Source: Gemmatimonadota bacterium (GTDB taxonomy: Bacteria; Latescibacterota; UBA2968; UBA8231). Taken from it: a stretch of 15,844 nt of DNA. Shown here one piece after another: positions 9,629-15,844 of this stretch; position 1 is the first letter of the stretch; every line of letters begins with the position of its first letter. The notes under the pieces were generated by a model that saw nothing but the letters and a program-made list of their open reading frames with translations, was not told the origin of the DNA and searched no databases. The translations under genes were made by a program, and so were the position numbers. The DNA lies in contig JAPOZF010000159.1 of NCBI GenBank assembly GCA_026706165.1, forward strand, positions 1-15,844, given 5' to 3'.

Positions 9629-9657
9629 GGGTTCGGCAATCCCAGGTTGCCGAACCC
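9629..9657 (+). terminator. Perfect 11-bp hairpin after queE
   Basis: GGGTTCGGCAA (9629-9639) and TTGCCGAACCC (9647-9657) are perfectly complementary around a 7-base loop that can close further. The hairpin starts 12 bases after the queE stop. No T run follows, so it is not a textbook intrinsic terminator. It may still stop or stabilise the phhB-queE transcript, or be a dyad operator for the promoter 25 bases downstream. Confidence 0.5.
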
Positions 9658-9681
9658 CTGCAGAAGGCCGGGGCGATCCGG

Positions 9682-9710
9682 TTTACAGGGGTATTTCCCC
9701 TTCCTATCTT
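9682..9710 (+). promoter_or_regulatory. Sigma-70-type promoter of the oxidoreductase pair
   Basis: TTTACA (9682-9687, five of six matches to TTGACA) is separated by exactly 17 bases from TATCTT (9705-9710, four of six matches to TATAAT). Transcription would start near 9717, about 65 bases before the ATG at 9782. The spacer holds a perfect small dyad, AGGGG-TATTT-CCCCT (9687-9701), which could be an operator. The match is by eye. Confidence 0.5.
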
Positions 9711-9781
9711 GCCCGCCCGACCGCCGCCGCGCCCGGACCGACGTCCCCCGCGCAGGGCCACCCCCAACCTCCTGGAACGGA

Positions 9782-10912
9782 ATGCCCGCAACCTACGGCG
9801 TGCTGCTGGTAAGTTTCAGCCGCCACAGTCACCAGGACTCCTTCGTCCCCCTGTACCGGAACCATCCGCGCGTGCGCATCGTCGCCGTCGCCGACGAACC
9901 GGACGTCGAGCCCCGCCTGCGGGAATTGAACCGCCAGCGGGCCCGGGAGATCGGCGTTCCCTGCATCGAGGGGGTGGACGACGCCCTGGCCATCGAGGGA
10001 GTCGACATCGTCAGCATCGGCCACGAGATCGAGCGCCGGGCGGACCTCGCGGTGCGCGCCGCGGGCGCGGGAAAGCACCTCTGGATCGACAAGTTCATGG
10101 GGGGCAGCCTCGAGGAGTGCGACGCCGTCGTCGACGCCGTTGCCCGTTCCGGGGTTCGCGCGATCGTGCCGAGCTACACCTACGGGACCCTGGTGAGCCG
10201 GTGCCGCGAGCTGATCGACAACGGCGACCTCGGGGAGCTGGTGGCCGTCCACTCCGACATACTCTTCTGCAAGGGCTGGCCCGAGCCGGACCTGTCCGTC
10301 TCCGGAGATTTCCTGCCCGCCGGCCCCTGGAAGTTCCCCGACATCAAGCGGGAGCTGCTGACGGTCGGCGCATATTCCGTGGGACTCGTGCAGCGCTGCC
10401 TGGGCCCGATCCGGGAGGTGCTCGCCCACGGCGGGGCTCATTTCTTCTCACAGCACGCCGCCCGCCGCGCCGAGGATTTCGCCACCATGACCCTGGTCGA
10501 TGCCGGAGGCCGCCTGGCGACGCTGTGCGCCGGACGCGTCGGCGTGGCCACCCATGCCGGCGGAGGGCCGTTGCGCGCCTGGCTCGTCGGCAGCGAGCGC
10601 AGCGCCCTCGTCGACGCCAAGCGCCCGCTGCTCGAAACCACGCTCAGCCGGACCGTGACGGCAACGAACTACCACCCCCCGGCCGAAGATCCGATGCAGT
10701 GGCACACCCCCTCGCCGACCACGGCCTCGCCGCTGGTCGACGACGCCTGCCTCGGCAACGGGCTGGAAGATCTCGTGGCGGCGATCGACGAGGACCGGCA
10801 GCCGCTCTACTCCGCCGCCGAGGCGCGGGACCACATGGAAATCCTGCTCGCCGGGTACCGCTCCATCGTCGAGAACGGGCCGGTGCGCCTGCCGGAAAGG
10901 GATGGCTCGTGA
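9782..10912 (+). CDS. Gfo/Idh/MocA-family oxidoreductase
   Basis: This 376-residue protein has an N-terminal Rossmann-like domain and a C-terminal alpha/beta domain, as in NAD(P)-dependent sugar or cyclitol dehydrogenases of this family. Recognisable parts are 'RVRIVAVADEPDVEPRLREL', 'GVDIVSIG', 'RAAGAGKHLWIDKFMGGSLEECDAVVDA' and 'LIDNGDLGELVAVHSD'. It is divergent: the glycine-rich GxGxxG turn is replaced by 'GVLLVSFSRHS', and the usual EKP motif reads DKF, keeping the lysine (Lys104). The later Asp/His catalytic segment reads 'ELLTVGAYSVG', with tyrosine in the histidine position by my alignment. The substrate is unknown. ATG 9782 follows GGAACGG; longer in-frame sequence upstream lies in the promoter and queE region. 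The stop overlaps the next gene by four bases (GTGA), so the two are co-translated. Confidence 0.85.
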   Translation: MPATYGVLLVSFSRHSHQDSFVPLYRNHPRVRIVAVADEPDVEPRLRELNRQRAREIGVPCIEGVDDALAIEGVDIVSIGHEIERRADLAVRAAGAGKHLWIDKFMGGSLEECDAVVDAVARSGVRAIVPSYTYGTLVSRCRELIDNGDLGELVAVHSDILFCKGWPEPDLSVSGDFLPAGPWKFPDIKRELLTVGAYSVGLVQRCLGPIREVLAHGGAHFFSQHAARRAEDFATMTLVDAGGRLATLCAGRVGVATHAGGGPLRAWLVGSERSALVDAKRPLLETTLSRTVTATNYHPPAEDPMQWHTPSPTTASPLVDDACLGNGLEDLVAAIDEDRQPLYSAAEARDHMEILLAGYRSIVENGPVRLPERDGS

Positions 10913-11805
10913 GCGCCGTCTGCCTGGTCGCCGGAAGGGGCCAGCGGCCCCTCGTCGAGGAGCTTGCCGCGAGCCTGGAGATCGTCTCCATCGCCGGTCC
11001 GGTGCGGCTCCCCGGGATCCCCTCGTTCGCCACGCTGGGCACTGCCCTGTCCGCCACTGAGGGCGACAGCAGAATCGCCTGTTTCCTGGCGCCCCGCCCG
11101 AACCTCGAGCGCGACGCAGGCGCCGCCCTCAGGGCCGGCTTTCACGTGCTCTGCCGCGGCATTCCGGCGACCTCGGCGGACCGTCTCGAGGAGCTCCGCA
11201 GTACTGCCCGCGAATGCGGCGTTGCCTTGAGCTGGGCCGGGTCGTACGGGTTTGGCAGCGCACATGCGCGGCTGCTGAAAGCGAGCGGCGAAAACGACTT
11301 CGGCCGGCCCGTCTTCCTGCGCGCCGCGGTCGAGGCGGGAGGGGGAAGCATGACGGCGGCCTGGTGGGCCCTGGCCGACGCCTGCTCCCAGGCGGCGGCG
11401 CTTGTTCGCTCCGGGCCGTCGCGCCTTCACGTCACCGCGGCCGCGGCTGGACGGGGGGTGCACGCGACCGCCACCGTCTCCTTCGCCAATCGCGCCACCG
11501 CCCAGCTCGCCGCGATCCGGGCAGGCGCTCCGGAAGGGGATTTCCTGTTTCTCGGAAGCGGGGGGATTCTGACCTACGCCGCCGGGTCCAACCGGGTCGT
11601 CGCCTTCGGACCGGGGGGCCAGGAAGTGCGTCAACCTCCCGGCCTGCGCCCCGAACCGGCCTGGCTCCAGGCCTTCTGCCGGGCGGTCGCCGAAGGTGAC
11701 GCGGGAGGGCCTCCCGGCGAAGAAACAGCCCGGGACTTCGCCCTTCTCAGGTCGATGCGCAAAGCCCGGCGCTCGGGCGGAGTTGCGGAAGTCCCCTTGC
11801 GCTGA
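10909..11805 (+). CDS. Degenerate Gfo/Idh/MocA-like protein, probable non-catalytic partner
   Basis: This is a 298-residue protein starting at GTG 10909, which overlaps the upstream TGA (GTGA) and has AAAGGG seven bases before it. The layout follows the family: a short Rossmann-like region (1-80), then 'AALRAGFHVLCRGIPATSADRLEEL' (72-96). That segment lines up with the usual 'A..AGkhVlcEKPla.s..ea.el', with the catalytic lysine position occupied by glycine (R83-G84-I85). A second-domain start follows at 'FGRPVFLRAAVEAGG'. It lacks the glycine nucleotide-binding turn ('CLVAGRGQRPLVEEL') and is shorter than its neighbour. This suggests a pseudoenzyme forming a complex with, or regulating, the upstream oxidoreductase; that is inference. 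An unrelated fold is possible but less likely. It ends 10 bases from the convergent stop of the next gene. Confidence 0.65.
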   Translation: MSAVCLVAGRGQRPLVEELAASLEIVSIAGPVRLPGIPSFATLGTALSATEGDSRIACFLAPRPNLERDAGAALRAGFHVLCRGIPATSADRLEELRSTARECGVALSWAGSYGFGSAHARLLKASGENDFGRPVFLRAAVEAGGGSMTAAWWALADACSQAAALVRSGPSRLHVTAAAAGRGVHATATVSFANRATAQLAAIRAGAPEGDFLFLGSGGILTYAAGSNRVVAFGPGGQEVRQPPGLRPEPAWLQAFCRAVAEGDAGGPPGEETARDFALLRSMRKARRSGGVAEVPLR

Positions 11806-11815
11806 GCAACGCCGT

Positions 11816-14800
11816 CTACCTGGAAACGCTACCGGGGTCCGTTCGTCCTCGCAGCTCCCGCAACCGGGCCTCGGCCTGAGCCCTCGCCTTCGCCGCGGAT
11901 TCGATCTTGACCTGCTCGTACCCGCGGATCGAGTCGGGAGCCTCGGCGATCTCCACCGCCCGGGTGCGGTCAGCGGCCGTGGTTCCGGGCCGCGACAACA
12001 GCTCCGCCACCTCCTGCACCAGGTTCCTGTACCAGGCCACCAGCTCGCGCTCGAGCTTCCGGCAGGGAGTGCGGCCGAAGGGATCCCAGGGCGTGGAGCG
12101 CAGGCCGCGCAGGGCTCGCAGGCAGGAGAACAGCGGCCGAAACCAGGGGCCGACCGCGATCTTGCCGACCCGGAAGCGCCTCAAGGTGGGGGGATTCAGG
12201 TAATGGGAGATCCTCACCTCCCCGTCGAACATCCCTGCCAGCCGCTCCCGCGATTCCCGGTCGAGGGCCAGCCGCGCCACCTCGTACTCGTCCTTGTAGG
12301 CCATCAGTTTGTGCAGGTTGAGAATCACCGCCCGGGTCAGCGGCCGCGGCCCGTCGCCGCGGGTCCCGGTTTCGCCGGCGGCGACGGATCGCACGAGGTC
12401 GACGTACTCCCTCGCGTATGACTCGTCCTGGTAGGAAATCAGATCGGCGATGCGGACGCTGAAGCGGGCGGCCAGCTCGGCCGGCAGGTCGAGCGACTGC
12501 AAGGCCTCGTCGTGGAGGGATCGCTGGCTGCCGCTGCCGAGCTTGCCGCGGTTTTCGCGAACGAGGTCGGCGCCGTCGGGAACGACCGGACCGACATGGG
12601 CCTGCAGCCGCGCCGGGTCCGCCACGGCCAGCCGGCCCCAGCGAAACGCCTGGACGTTGGCCTCGACGGCCTTGCCGTTAAGCGCAATGGCGGCCTCGAT
12701 GGAGGCGGCTCTCAGGGGCAGGCGCCCTGCCTGGTACGCCGCTCCCAGCAGCAGCATGTTGGCGTACAGGCTGTCGCCGAACAGCTTCTCGGCGAGCCAG
12801 AAGGAGTCGATGTAGATGTTGTCCGGCTTGCGGCTGCACTGGTCGATCAGCCCCGCCAGGTAATCGGGATCGGGGAACTCCCCGCCGGGATTCCGGTTCA
12901 TCTGCGCCGTCGGAATGCGCGTCGTGCTCACCAGGGAAACGGTGCGGTCCGGCGAGGCGAACCTGAGGTTCCCGGGCTCGGCGGCGCGCAGCAGGTCGAA
13001 GCCGAGATAAAGATCGGAGGAACCGGGAAAAAGCCGGTTGAACACCGGCTGCCGGCGGCGGCTGAAGACGATCGGCGCTTCTACCGGACCCCCTTTCTGC
13101 GCCAGGCCGGTGTTGTTCGACAGGTACACGTTGAGCCCGTCGAGCATGCCGGCGTAGGCGACGAGGTGGGAGATCGTCACCACCCCGGTGCCGCCGCGGC
13201 CGACGGCGAAGATGGTGTAGTCTCCCGAGTTCAGGTCGGGATGGGACGGTGGTTCGGGCACGTCCCGCAGGGGCTCCGGCGTCGCCCGGCGCAGCCCAAC
13301 CGAGCCGGAGCGCGGAGTCACCTTCACGAACGAGGGGCACTCCCCGTCGACGCAGAGGCCGTCCTGAACGCAGCTGGCCTGGCGGATCTGGGTCTTCTCG
13401 CCGAACTCCGTCTCGGTGCCGTAGAGCGCGGCGCAGCCCTCCGACTGCCGGTAACAGTCGCCGCACCCCTCGCACAGCCTCTCGTCGACGAGGATGTAGC
13501 TCTCCGGCTTCTCCCCCAGCCGCCGGCGGCGGCGGCCCTTCTCGGTGGCGCACTCCTTGTCGAGGATCAGCGCCGTGGTGCCGGCGACCCCCTTGAAACG
13601 GGCGAGACCCACGGCGTGCCGCTCCAGGCCCAACCCGCGCACCCTCCCCCCCTTCAGGGAGCGGTAGCGCCGGGGCTCTTCGCTGACGATCCCCACCTCG
13701 CGCACCCCGAGTGAGAGGAGCTCTCCGGCTACCTCGGAAACGCTGCGCTGCCCCCCGGGGCGCTGTCCCCCGGTCAGGGCAACGGCGCCGTTGAACAGCA
13801 GCAGGAAGGTGATGTTGACCCCGCCCTGCACGCAGCTCTGGACCGCCCCCCTGCCGCTGTGGAAGTAGCTGCCGTCGCCGAGGTACTGATAGCTGTGCCT
13901 GTTGCCGTTGAAGGGAGCGGTGCCGCTGTAGATCGAACCGCCCGCCCCCATGGTCGGGATGTAGAGCACCCCGTAGTCGTAGGCTTCCATCGCCCGGATC
14001 GAGCTGCAGCCGATGGCGCCCCCGGGCTTTTCCCCCTTGAGATCGCGAAAAGCGTTGTAGGGACATCCCCCGCAAGACATGGGGGCGACCTTCGGGACCT
14101 CGGGATAGCTTCGTCCAAGGATGTCCTCCAGACGGCCGTACAGGGGAGATGCCGGGGCATGCGCAGAAGGAAGGAGACGCGGGCCCAGCAGCTGGGCGAT
14201 CCGCTCCGGGTCAACCTCCCCCCAGGAGGGCACGAACGGTTTCCCCCCTTCGTCGTACTGGCCGTACACCTCCTCCACGCGCGAACCCCAGAGGGCGGAC
14301 TTGACCCCTTCCTCGACGAAGGGTCCGGGCTCCTCGACGAGGTAGACGGTCCGCAGGTCGAAGGTGCCGGCAAACTCGCGGATGATCTCCTGGTCGAGCG
14401 GGTAGGTAACCGACAGCTGCAGCACCGGCACCTCCACGCCGATGATCTCCAGGGCCTGTCTGACGTCGGGGAAGGACTTGCCGGTGGCGATGATGCCGGC
14501 CGCTTCCGGACCCGTGCCTTTTGCGGGGTGAATCCGGTTGAGCCGGTTGAGCCGGACGTACTCCTCGGCCAAGGGGAGCTTCTCCTCGACGAGCTCCTTC
14601 TGCATCGGCAGCGCCCCGAGGGCCATGACGATAGGGCTGAAGCGCTTCTCGAAGCCGGTCCGCGGCAGGTGGATTTCGGGGCGTGCATCCCGGAGACGGA
14701 CCGTTCCCGCGCCGTCGCAGAGCGGGGTCGCGAGCTTGAGGGCGGTCACCACTCCCAGGAAACGGGACAGGTGGACGGCGTGCATGCCGAGGCTGAGGAT

Positions 14801-15382
14801 TTCCCCGACGCTTGCCGGGTAGAAGACCGGGACCATGCTGCCGCGCAGCACCCAGTCGCTGCTCCCCGGTGAAACCGAGCTCTTTGACCGGTGATCCTCC
14901 CCGCACAGCAGGACCATCGATCCGCTGCCGCTGGTACCGGCGAGGTTGGCGAGCCAGACCTCGTCCGGGATCCACATGGCGCCGTGCGCCTTGCCGTACC
15001 AGAAGGCGTCGACGTCCGCCGAGGGGGCGTACTGGGTTCCGAGCATCGCCGAGGCCGCGGTCTTCTCGTTGATGCCGAACTGGTGCACAGTGCGGCCGCG
15101 GCGGTTCAGGACCTCGAGCTGGGAGGCGATTTCGAGGTCGAGTCCTCCAAGGGGGGATCCCTCGTACCCGGAGACGTAGGTCTGGTTGACCGTGCCCGCC
15201 CCGGACAGCAGCTCGTCGCGGCGCTGCTTCTCCACCAGCAGGCGAACGATCGCCTCGATGCCTGTGAGGAAGACAGTGCCTTCCTCGAGCTCGTACTTGT
15301 CCTCGATCCTCGTGTTCGCGGGGATGATGCCGATCCTTTCGCTCGTTTCAGTCAGTATATGGCCCCCTGTACGGAGCGGCAA
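11816..15382 (-). CDS. Indolepyruvate (2-oxoacid):ferredoxin oxidoreductase, fused single-chain form
   Basis: This 1188-residue enzyme oxidatively decarboxylates aryl-pyruvates from aromatic amino acids to acyl-CoA, passing electrons to ferredoxin. It is the one-polypeptide type in which the IorA and IorB parts are joined. In order: an N-terminal pyrimidine-binding domain ('SGYEGSPLGGLD', 71-82); an Fe-S/TPP part with CGGC (437-440), C459 and GDGSYFHSG (502-510, TPP/magnesium) ending at FNGAVALTGGQ; an inserted Cys-rich segment (C637, C640, C643, C650, C671, C677, C682) likely holding iron-sulphur clusters; the gamma domain (GRGGTGVVTISH, 728-739); and a long C-terminal region like the domain of unknown function in such fused enzymes. 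The start is doubtful: the TTG at 15382 has no ribosome-binding site, and a promoter-like sequence lies inside the first codons. Conserved sequence begins near residue 26, so a start between residues 10 and 26 is possible. Confidence 0.93.
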   Translation of the reverse strand: MPLRTGGHILTETSERIGIIPANTRIEDKYELEEGTVFLTGIEAIVRLLVEKQRRDELLSGAGTVNQTYVSGYEGSPLGGLDLEIASQLEVLNRRGRTVHQFGINEKTAASAMLGTQYAPSADVDAFWYGKAHGAMWIPDEVWLANLAGTSGSGSMVLLCGEDHRSKSSVSPGSSDWVLRGSMVPVFYPASVGEILSLGMHAVHLSRFLGVVTALKLATPLCDGAGTVRLRDARPEIHLPRTGFEKRFSPIVMALGALPMQKELVEEKLPLAEEYVRLNRLNRIHPAKGTGPEAAGIIATGKSFPDVRQALEIIGVEVPVLQLSVTYPLDQEIIREFAGTFDLRTVYLVEEPGPFVEEGVKSALWGSRVEEVYGQYDEGGKPFVPSWGEVDPERIAQLLGPRLLPSAHAPASPLYGRLEDILGRSYPEVPKVAPMSCGGCPYNAFRDLKGEKPGGAIGCSSIRAMEAYDYGVLYIPTMGAGGSIYSGTAPFNGNRHSYQYLGDGSYFHSGRGAVQSCVQGGVNITFLLLFNGAVALTGGQRPGGQRSVSEVAGELLSLGVREVGIVSEEPRRYRSLKGGRVRGLGLERHAVGLARFKGVAGTTALILDKECATEKGRRRRRLGEKPESYILVDERLCEGCGDCYRQSEGCAALYGTETEFGEKTQIRQASCVQDGLCVDGECPSFVKVTPRSGSVGLRRATPEPLRDVPEPPSHPDLNSGDYTIFAVGRGGTGVVTISHLVAYAGMLDGLNVYLSNNTGLAQKGGPVEAPIVFSRRRQPVFNRLFPGSSDLYLGFDLLRAAEPGNLRFASPDRTVSLVSTTRIPTAQMNRNPGGEFPDPDYLAGLIDQCSRKPDNIYIDSFWLAEKLFGDSLYANMLLLGAAYQAGRLPLRAASIEAAIALNGKAVEANVQAFRWGRLAVADPARLQAHVGPVVPDGADLVRENRGKLGSGSQRSLHDEALQSLDLPAELAARFSVRIADLISYQDESYAREYVDLVRSVAAGETGTRGDGPRPLTRAVILNLHKLMAYKDEYEVARLALDRESRERLAGMFDGEVRISHYLNPPTLRRFRVGKIAVGPWFRPLFSCLRALRGLRSTPWDPFGRTPCRKLERELVAWYRNLVQEVAELLSRPGTTAADRTRAVEIAEAPDSIRGYEQVKIESAAKARAQAEARLRELRGRTDPGSVSR
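15354..15382 (-). promoter_or_regulatory. Sigma-70-like promoter overlapping the annotated start of the oxidoreductase
   Basis: On the minus strand TTGCCG (15382-15377) is followed after exactly 17 bases by TATACT (15359-15354), matching TTGACA at four and TATAAT at five positions. It would start transcription near 15347, inside the longest open frame. If real, the TTG at 15382 and the CTG at 15355 cannot be start codons, and no ATG, GTG or TTG follows before conserved sequence. Promoter and start are therefore in conflict. Confidence 0.35.
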
Positions 15383-15473
15383 GAAAGTGCGAACGGCAGC
15401 ACGGCGGGGGAGAGGAGGGCATGCAGGCTCCGGGGTTTGCCCGGCTCCCGAGAGGGCCGTTTATTTCTAAGTC

Positions 15474-15767
15474 ATGGCTGAAACAGTAGATGAACTGACG
15501 ATTCAGTACGAAGAAGACGGGAAGGTTCTGCGCAAGCAGCTCGACAAGGAGGTGCTGAGCAAGGGATCCTGGACGACGATCATGTTCCTCTACCAGGATC
15601 TCGACCGCAAATCCGGCGAGTACGGCCCCCACAAGGTGTCGATCAGGCGCTACCAGAAGCGCGACGGATCCTACCTTCCACGCAGCAAATTCGAGATCTC
15701 GAGCCCCCGGCAGGCCCTGGCGATCCGCGAGAAGATCGGGAACTGGTTCCCGGAGGATCAGGCCTAG
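15474..15767 (+). CDS. Small conserved-looking protein of unknown function
   Basis: This is a 97-residue soluble, highly charged protein without a signal peptide, membrane segment or cysteine. I do not recognise a named family with certainty. Features visible are an acidic N-terminal part ('ELTIQYEEDGKVLRKQLDKEVL', about 7-28) with predicted strand-turn-strand character, a central 'GSWTTIMFLYQDLDRKSGEYG', and a basic 'KVSIRRYQKRDGSYLPRSKF' (about 54-73). A C-terminal helix follows ('SPRQALAIREKIGNWF'). The pattern of turns and aromatic residues suggests a small beta-rich fold. Codon use matches its GC-rich neighbours, supporting a real gene. No ribosome-binding site lies close before the ATG (upstream is TTATTTCTAAGTC), so translation may be leaderless. 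It is divergent from the indolepyruvate oxidoreductase, and its stop overlaps that of the next gene. Confidence 0.8.
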   Translation: MAETVDELTIQYEEDGKVLRKQLDKEVLSKGSWTTIMFLYQDLDRKSGEYGPHKVSIRRYQKRDGSYLPRSKFEISSPRQALAIREKIGNWFPEDQA

Positions 15768-15844
15768 GCCTCGCTGCGCACCACGTTGACCGGCACCCGG
15801 TGCCAGCCGGTGCGGCCGTCGTATAGATCTTCCCCCTTGTCCTC
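15764..15844 (-). CDS. 3' end of an unidentified gene
   Basis: Twenty-six codons are open to the right edge and end in TAG (15766-15764). The peptide EDKGEDLYDGRTGWHRVPVN, continuing VVRSEA, reads like a normal protein tail with GC-rich third positions. It is too short to assign a family. The stop overlaps the convergent stop of the small upstream protein inside the palindrome CCTAGG. Confidence 0.55.
   Translation of the reverse strand, partial: EDKGEDLYDGRTGWHRVPVNVVRSEA

Noticed and set aside
8912..9781. Upstream extension of the first Gfo/Idh/MocA frame
   Set aside because: It overlaps queE in another frame and then crosses the hairpin and promoter; protein-like sequence starts at the ATG at 9782.
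12678..14075. 465-codon second frame within the indolepyruvate oxidoreductase
   Set aside because: It is a same-strand shadow frame, arginine/glycine-rich, fully inside a well-conserved gene.
15430..15444. CCGGG-GTTTG-CCCGG dyad in the divergent gap before the small protein
   Set aside because: A five-bp GC dyad in GC-rich DNA is expected by chance, and its position suggests no particular role.

Overview
The window is high-GC bacterial DNA. It is densely coded on both strands and carries one conspicuous AT-rich island at about 1430-1640. I cannot name the phylum. A very large secreted protease ends in a FlgD/T9SS-like 'NPF...G.Y' C-terminal domain, and two Gfo/Idh/MocA oxidoreductases sit in tandem. 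There is also a single-chain indolepyruvate oxidoreductase and an apparent sigma-54 promoter. Together these fit a Gram-negative lineage such as the FCB-group candidate phyla, Acidobacteriota or Myxococcota-like bacteria; this is inference only. No mobile element, CRISPR array, tRNA or rRNA was seen.

Layout. 1-394: the 3' end of an SMP-30/gluconolactonase-like beta-propeller gene. 481-1305 (minus): a classical short-chain dehydrogenase. 1306-1717: a 412-bp divergent intergenic region between the dehydrogenase and groES. It appears to hold a full sigma-54 control module: a distal dyad, a consensus IHF site and a -24/-12 promoter, followed by a 5' UTR hairpin. 1718-3659: groES-groEL, closed by a strong terminator at 3690-3720. 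3726-7868 (minus): a roughly 1380-residue secreted subtilisin-family protease with a seven-repeat FG-GAP propeller. It is overlapped by folE (GTP cyclohydrolase I, 7865-8407, minus), which lies immediately upstream in transcription. 8573-9617 (plus): pterin-4a-carbinolamine dehydratase and queE (7-carboxy-7-deazaguanine synthase), divergent from folE. 9782-11805: two overlapping Gfo/Idh/MocA-type genes with their own promoter; the second lacks the usual catalytic lysine. 11816-15382 (minus): fused indolepyruvate:ferredoxin oxidoreductase. 15474-15767: a small protein of unknown function. 15764-15844 (minus): the tail of another gene.

How the genes work together. folE, the carbinolamine dehydratase and queE form a pterin/7-deazapurine neighbourhood. 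FolE turns GTP into dihydroneopterin triphosphate, which feeds both folate/pterin synthesis and, through QueD (not in the window), the QueE step. The chaperonin operon stands alone and looks inducible through an enhancer-dependent promoter rather than through CIRCE or a heat-shock sigma promoter. The most unusual signals are the sigma-54 architecture upstream of groESL, the active/degenerate oxidoreductase pair, and two minus-strand genes (protease and indolepyruvate oxidoreductase) whose translation starts are not conventional.
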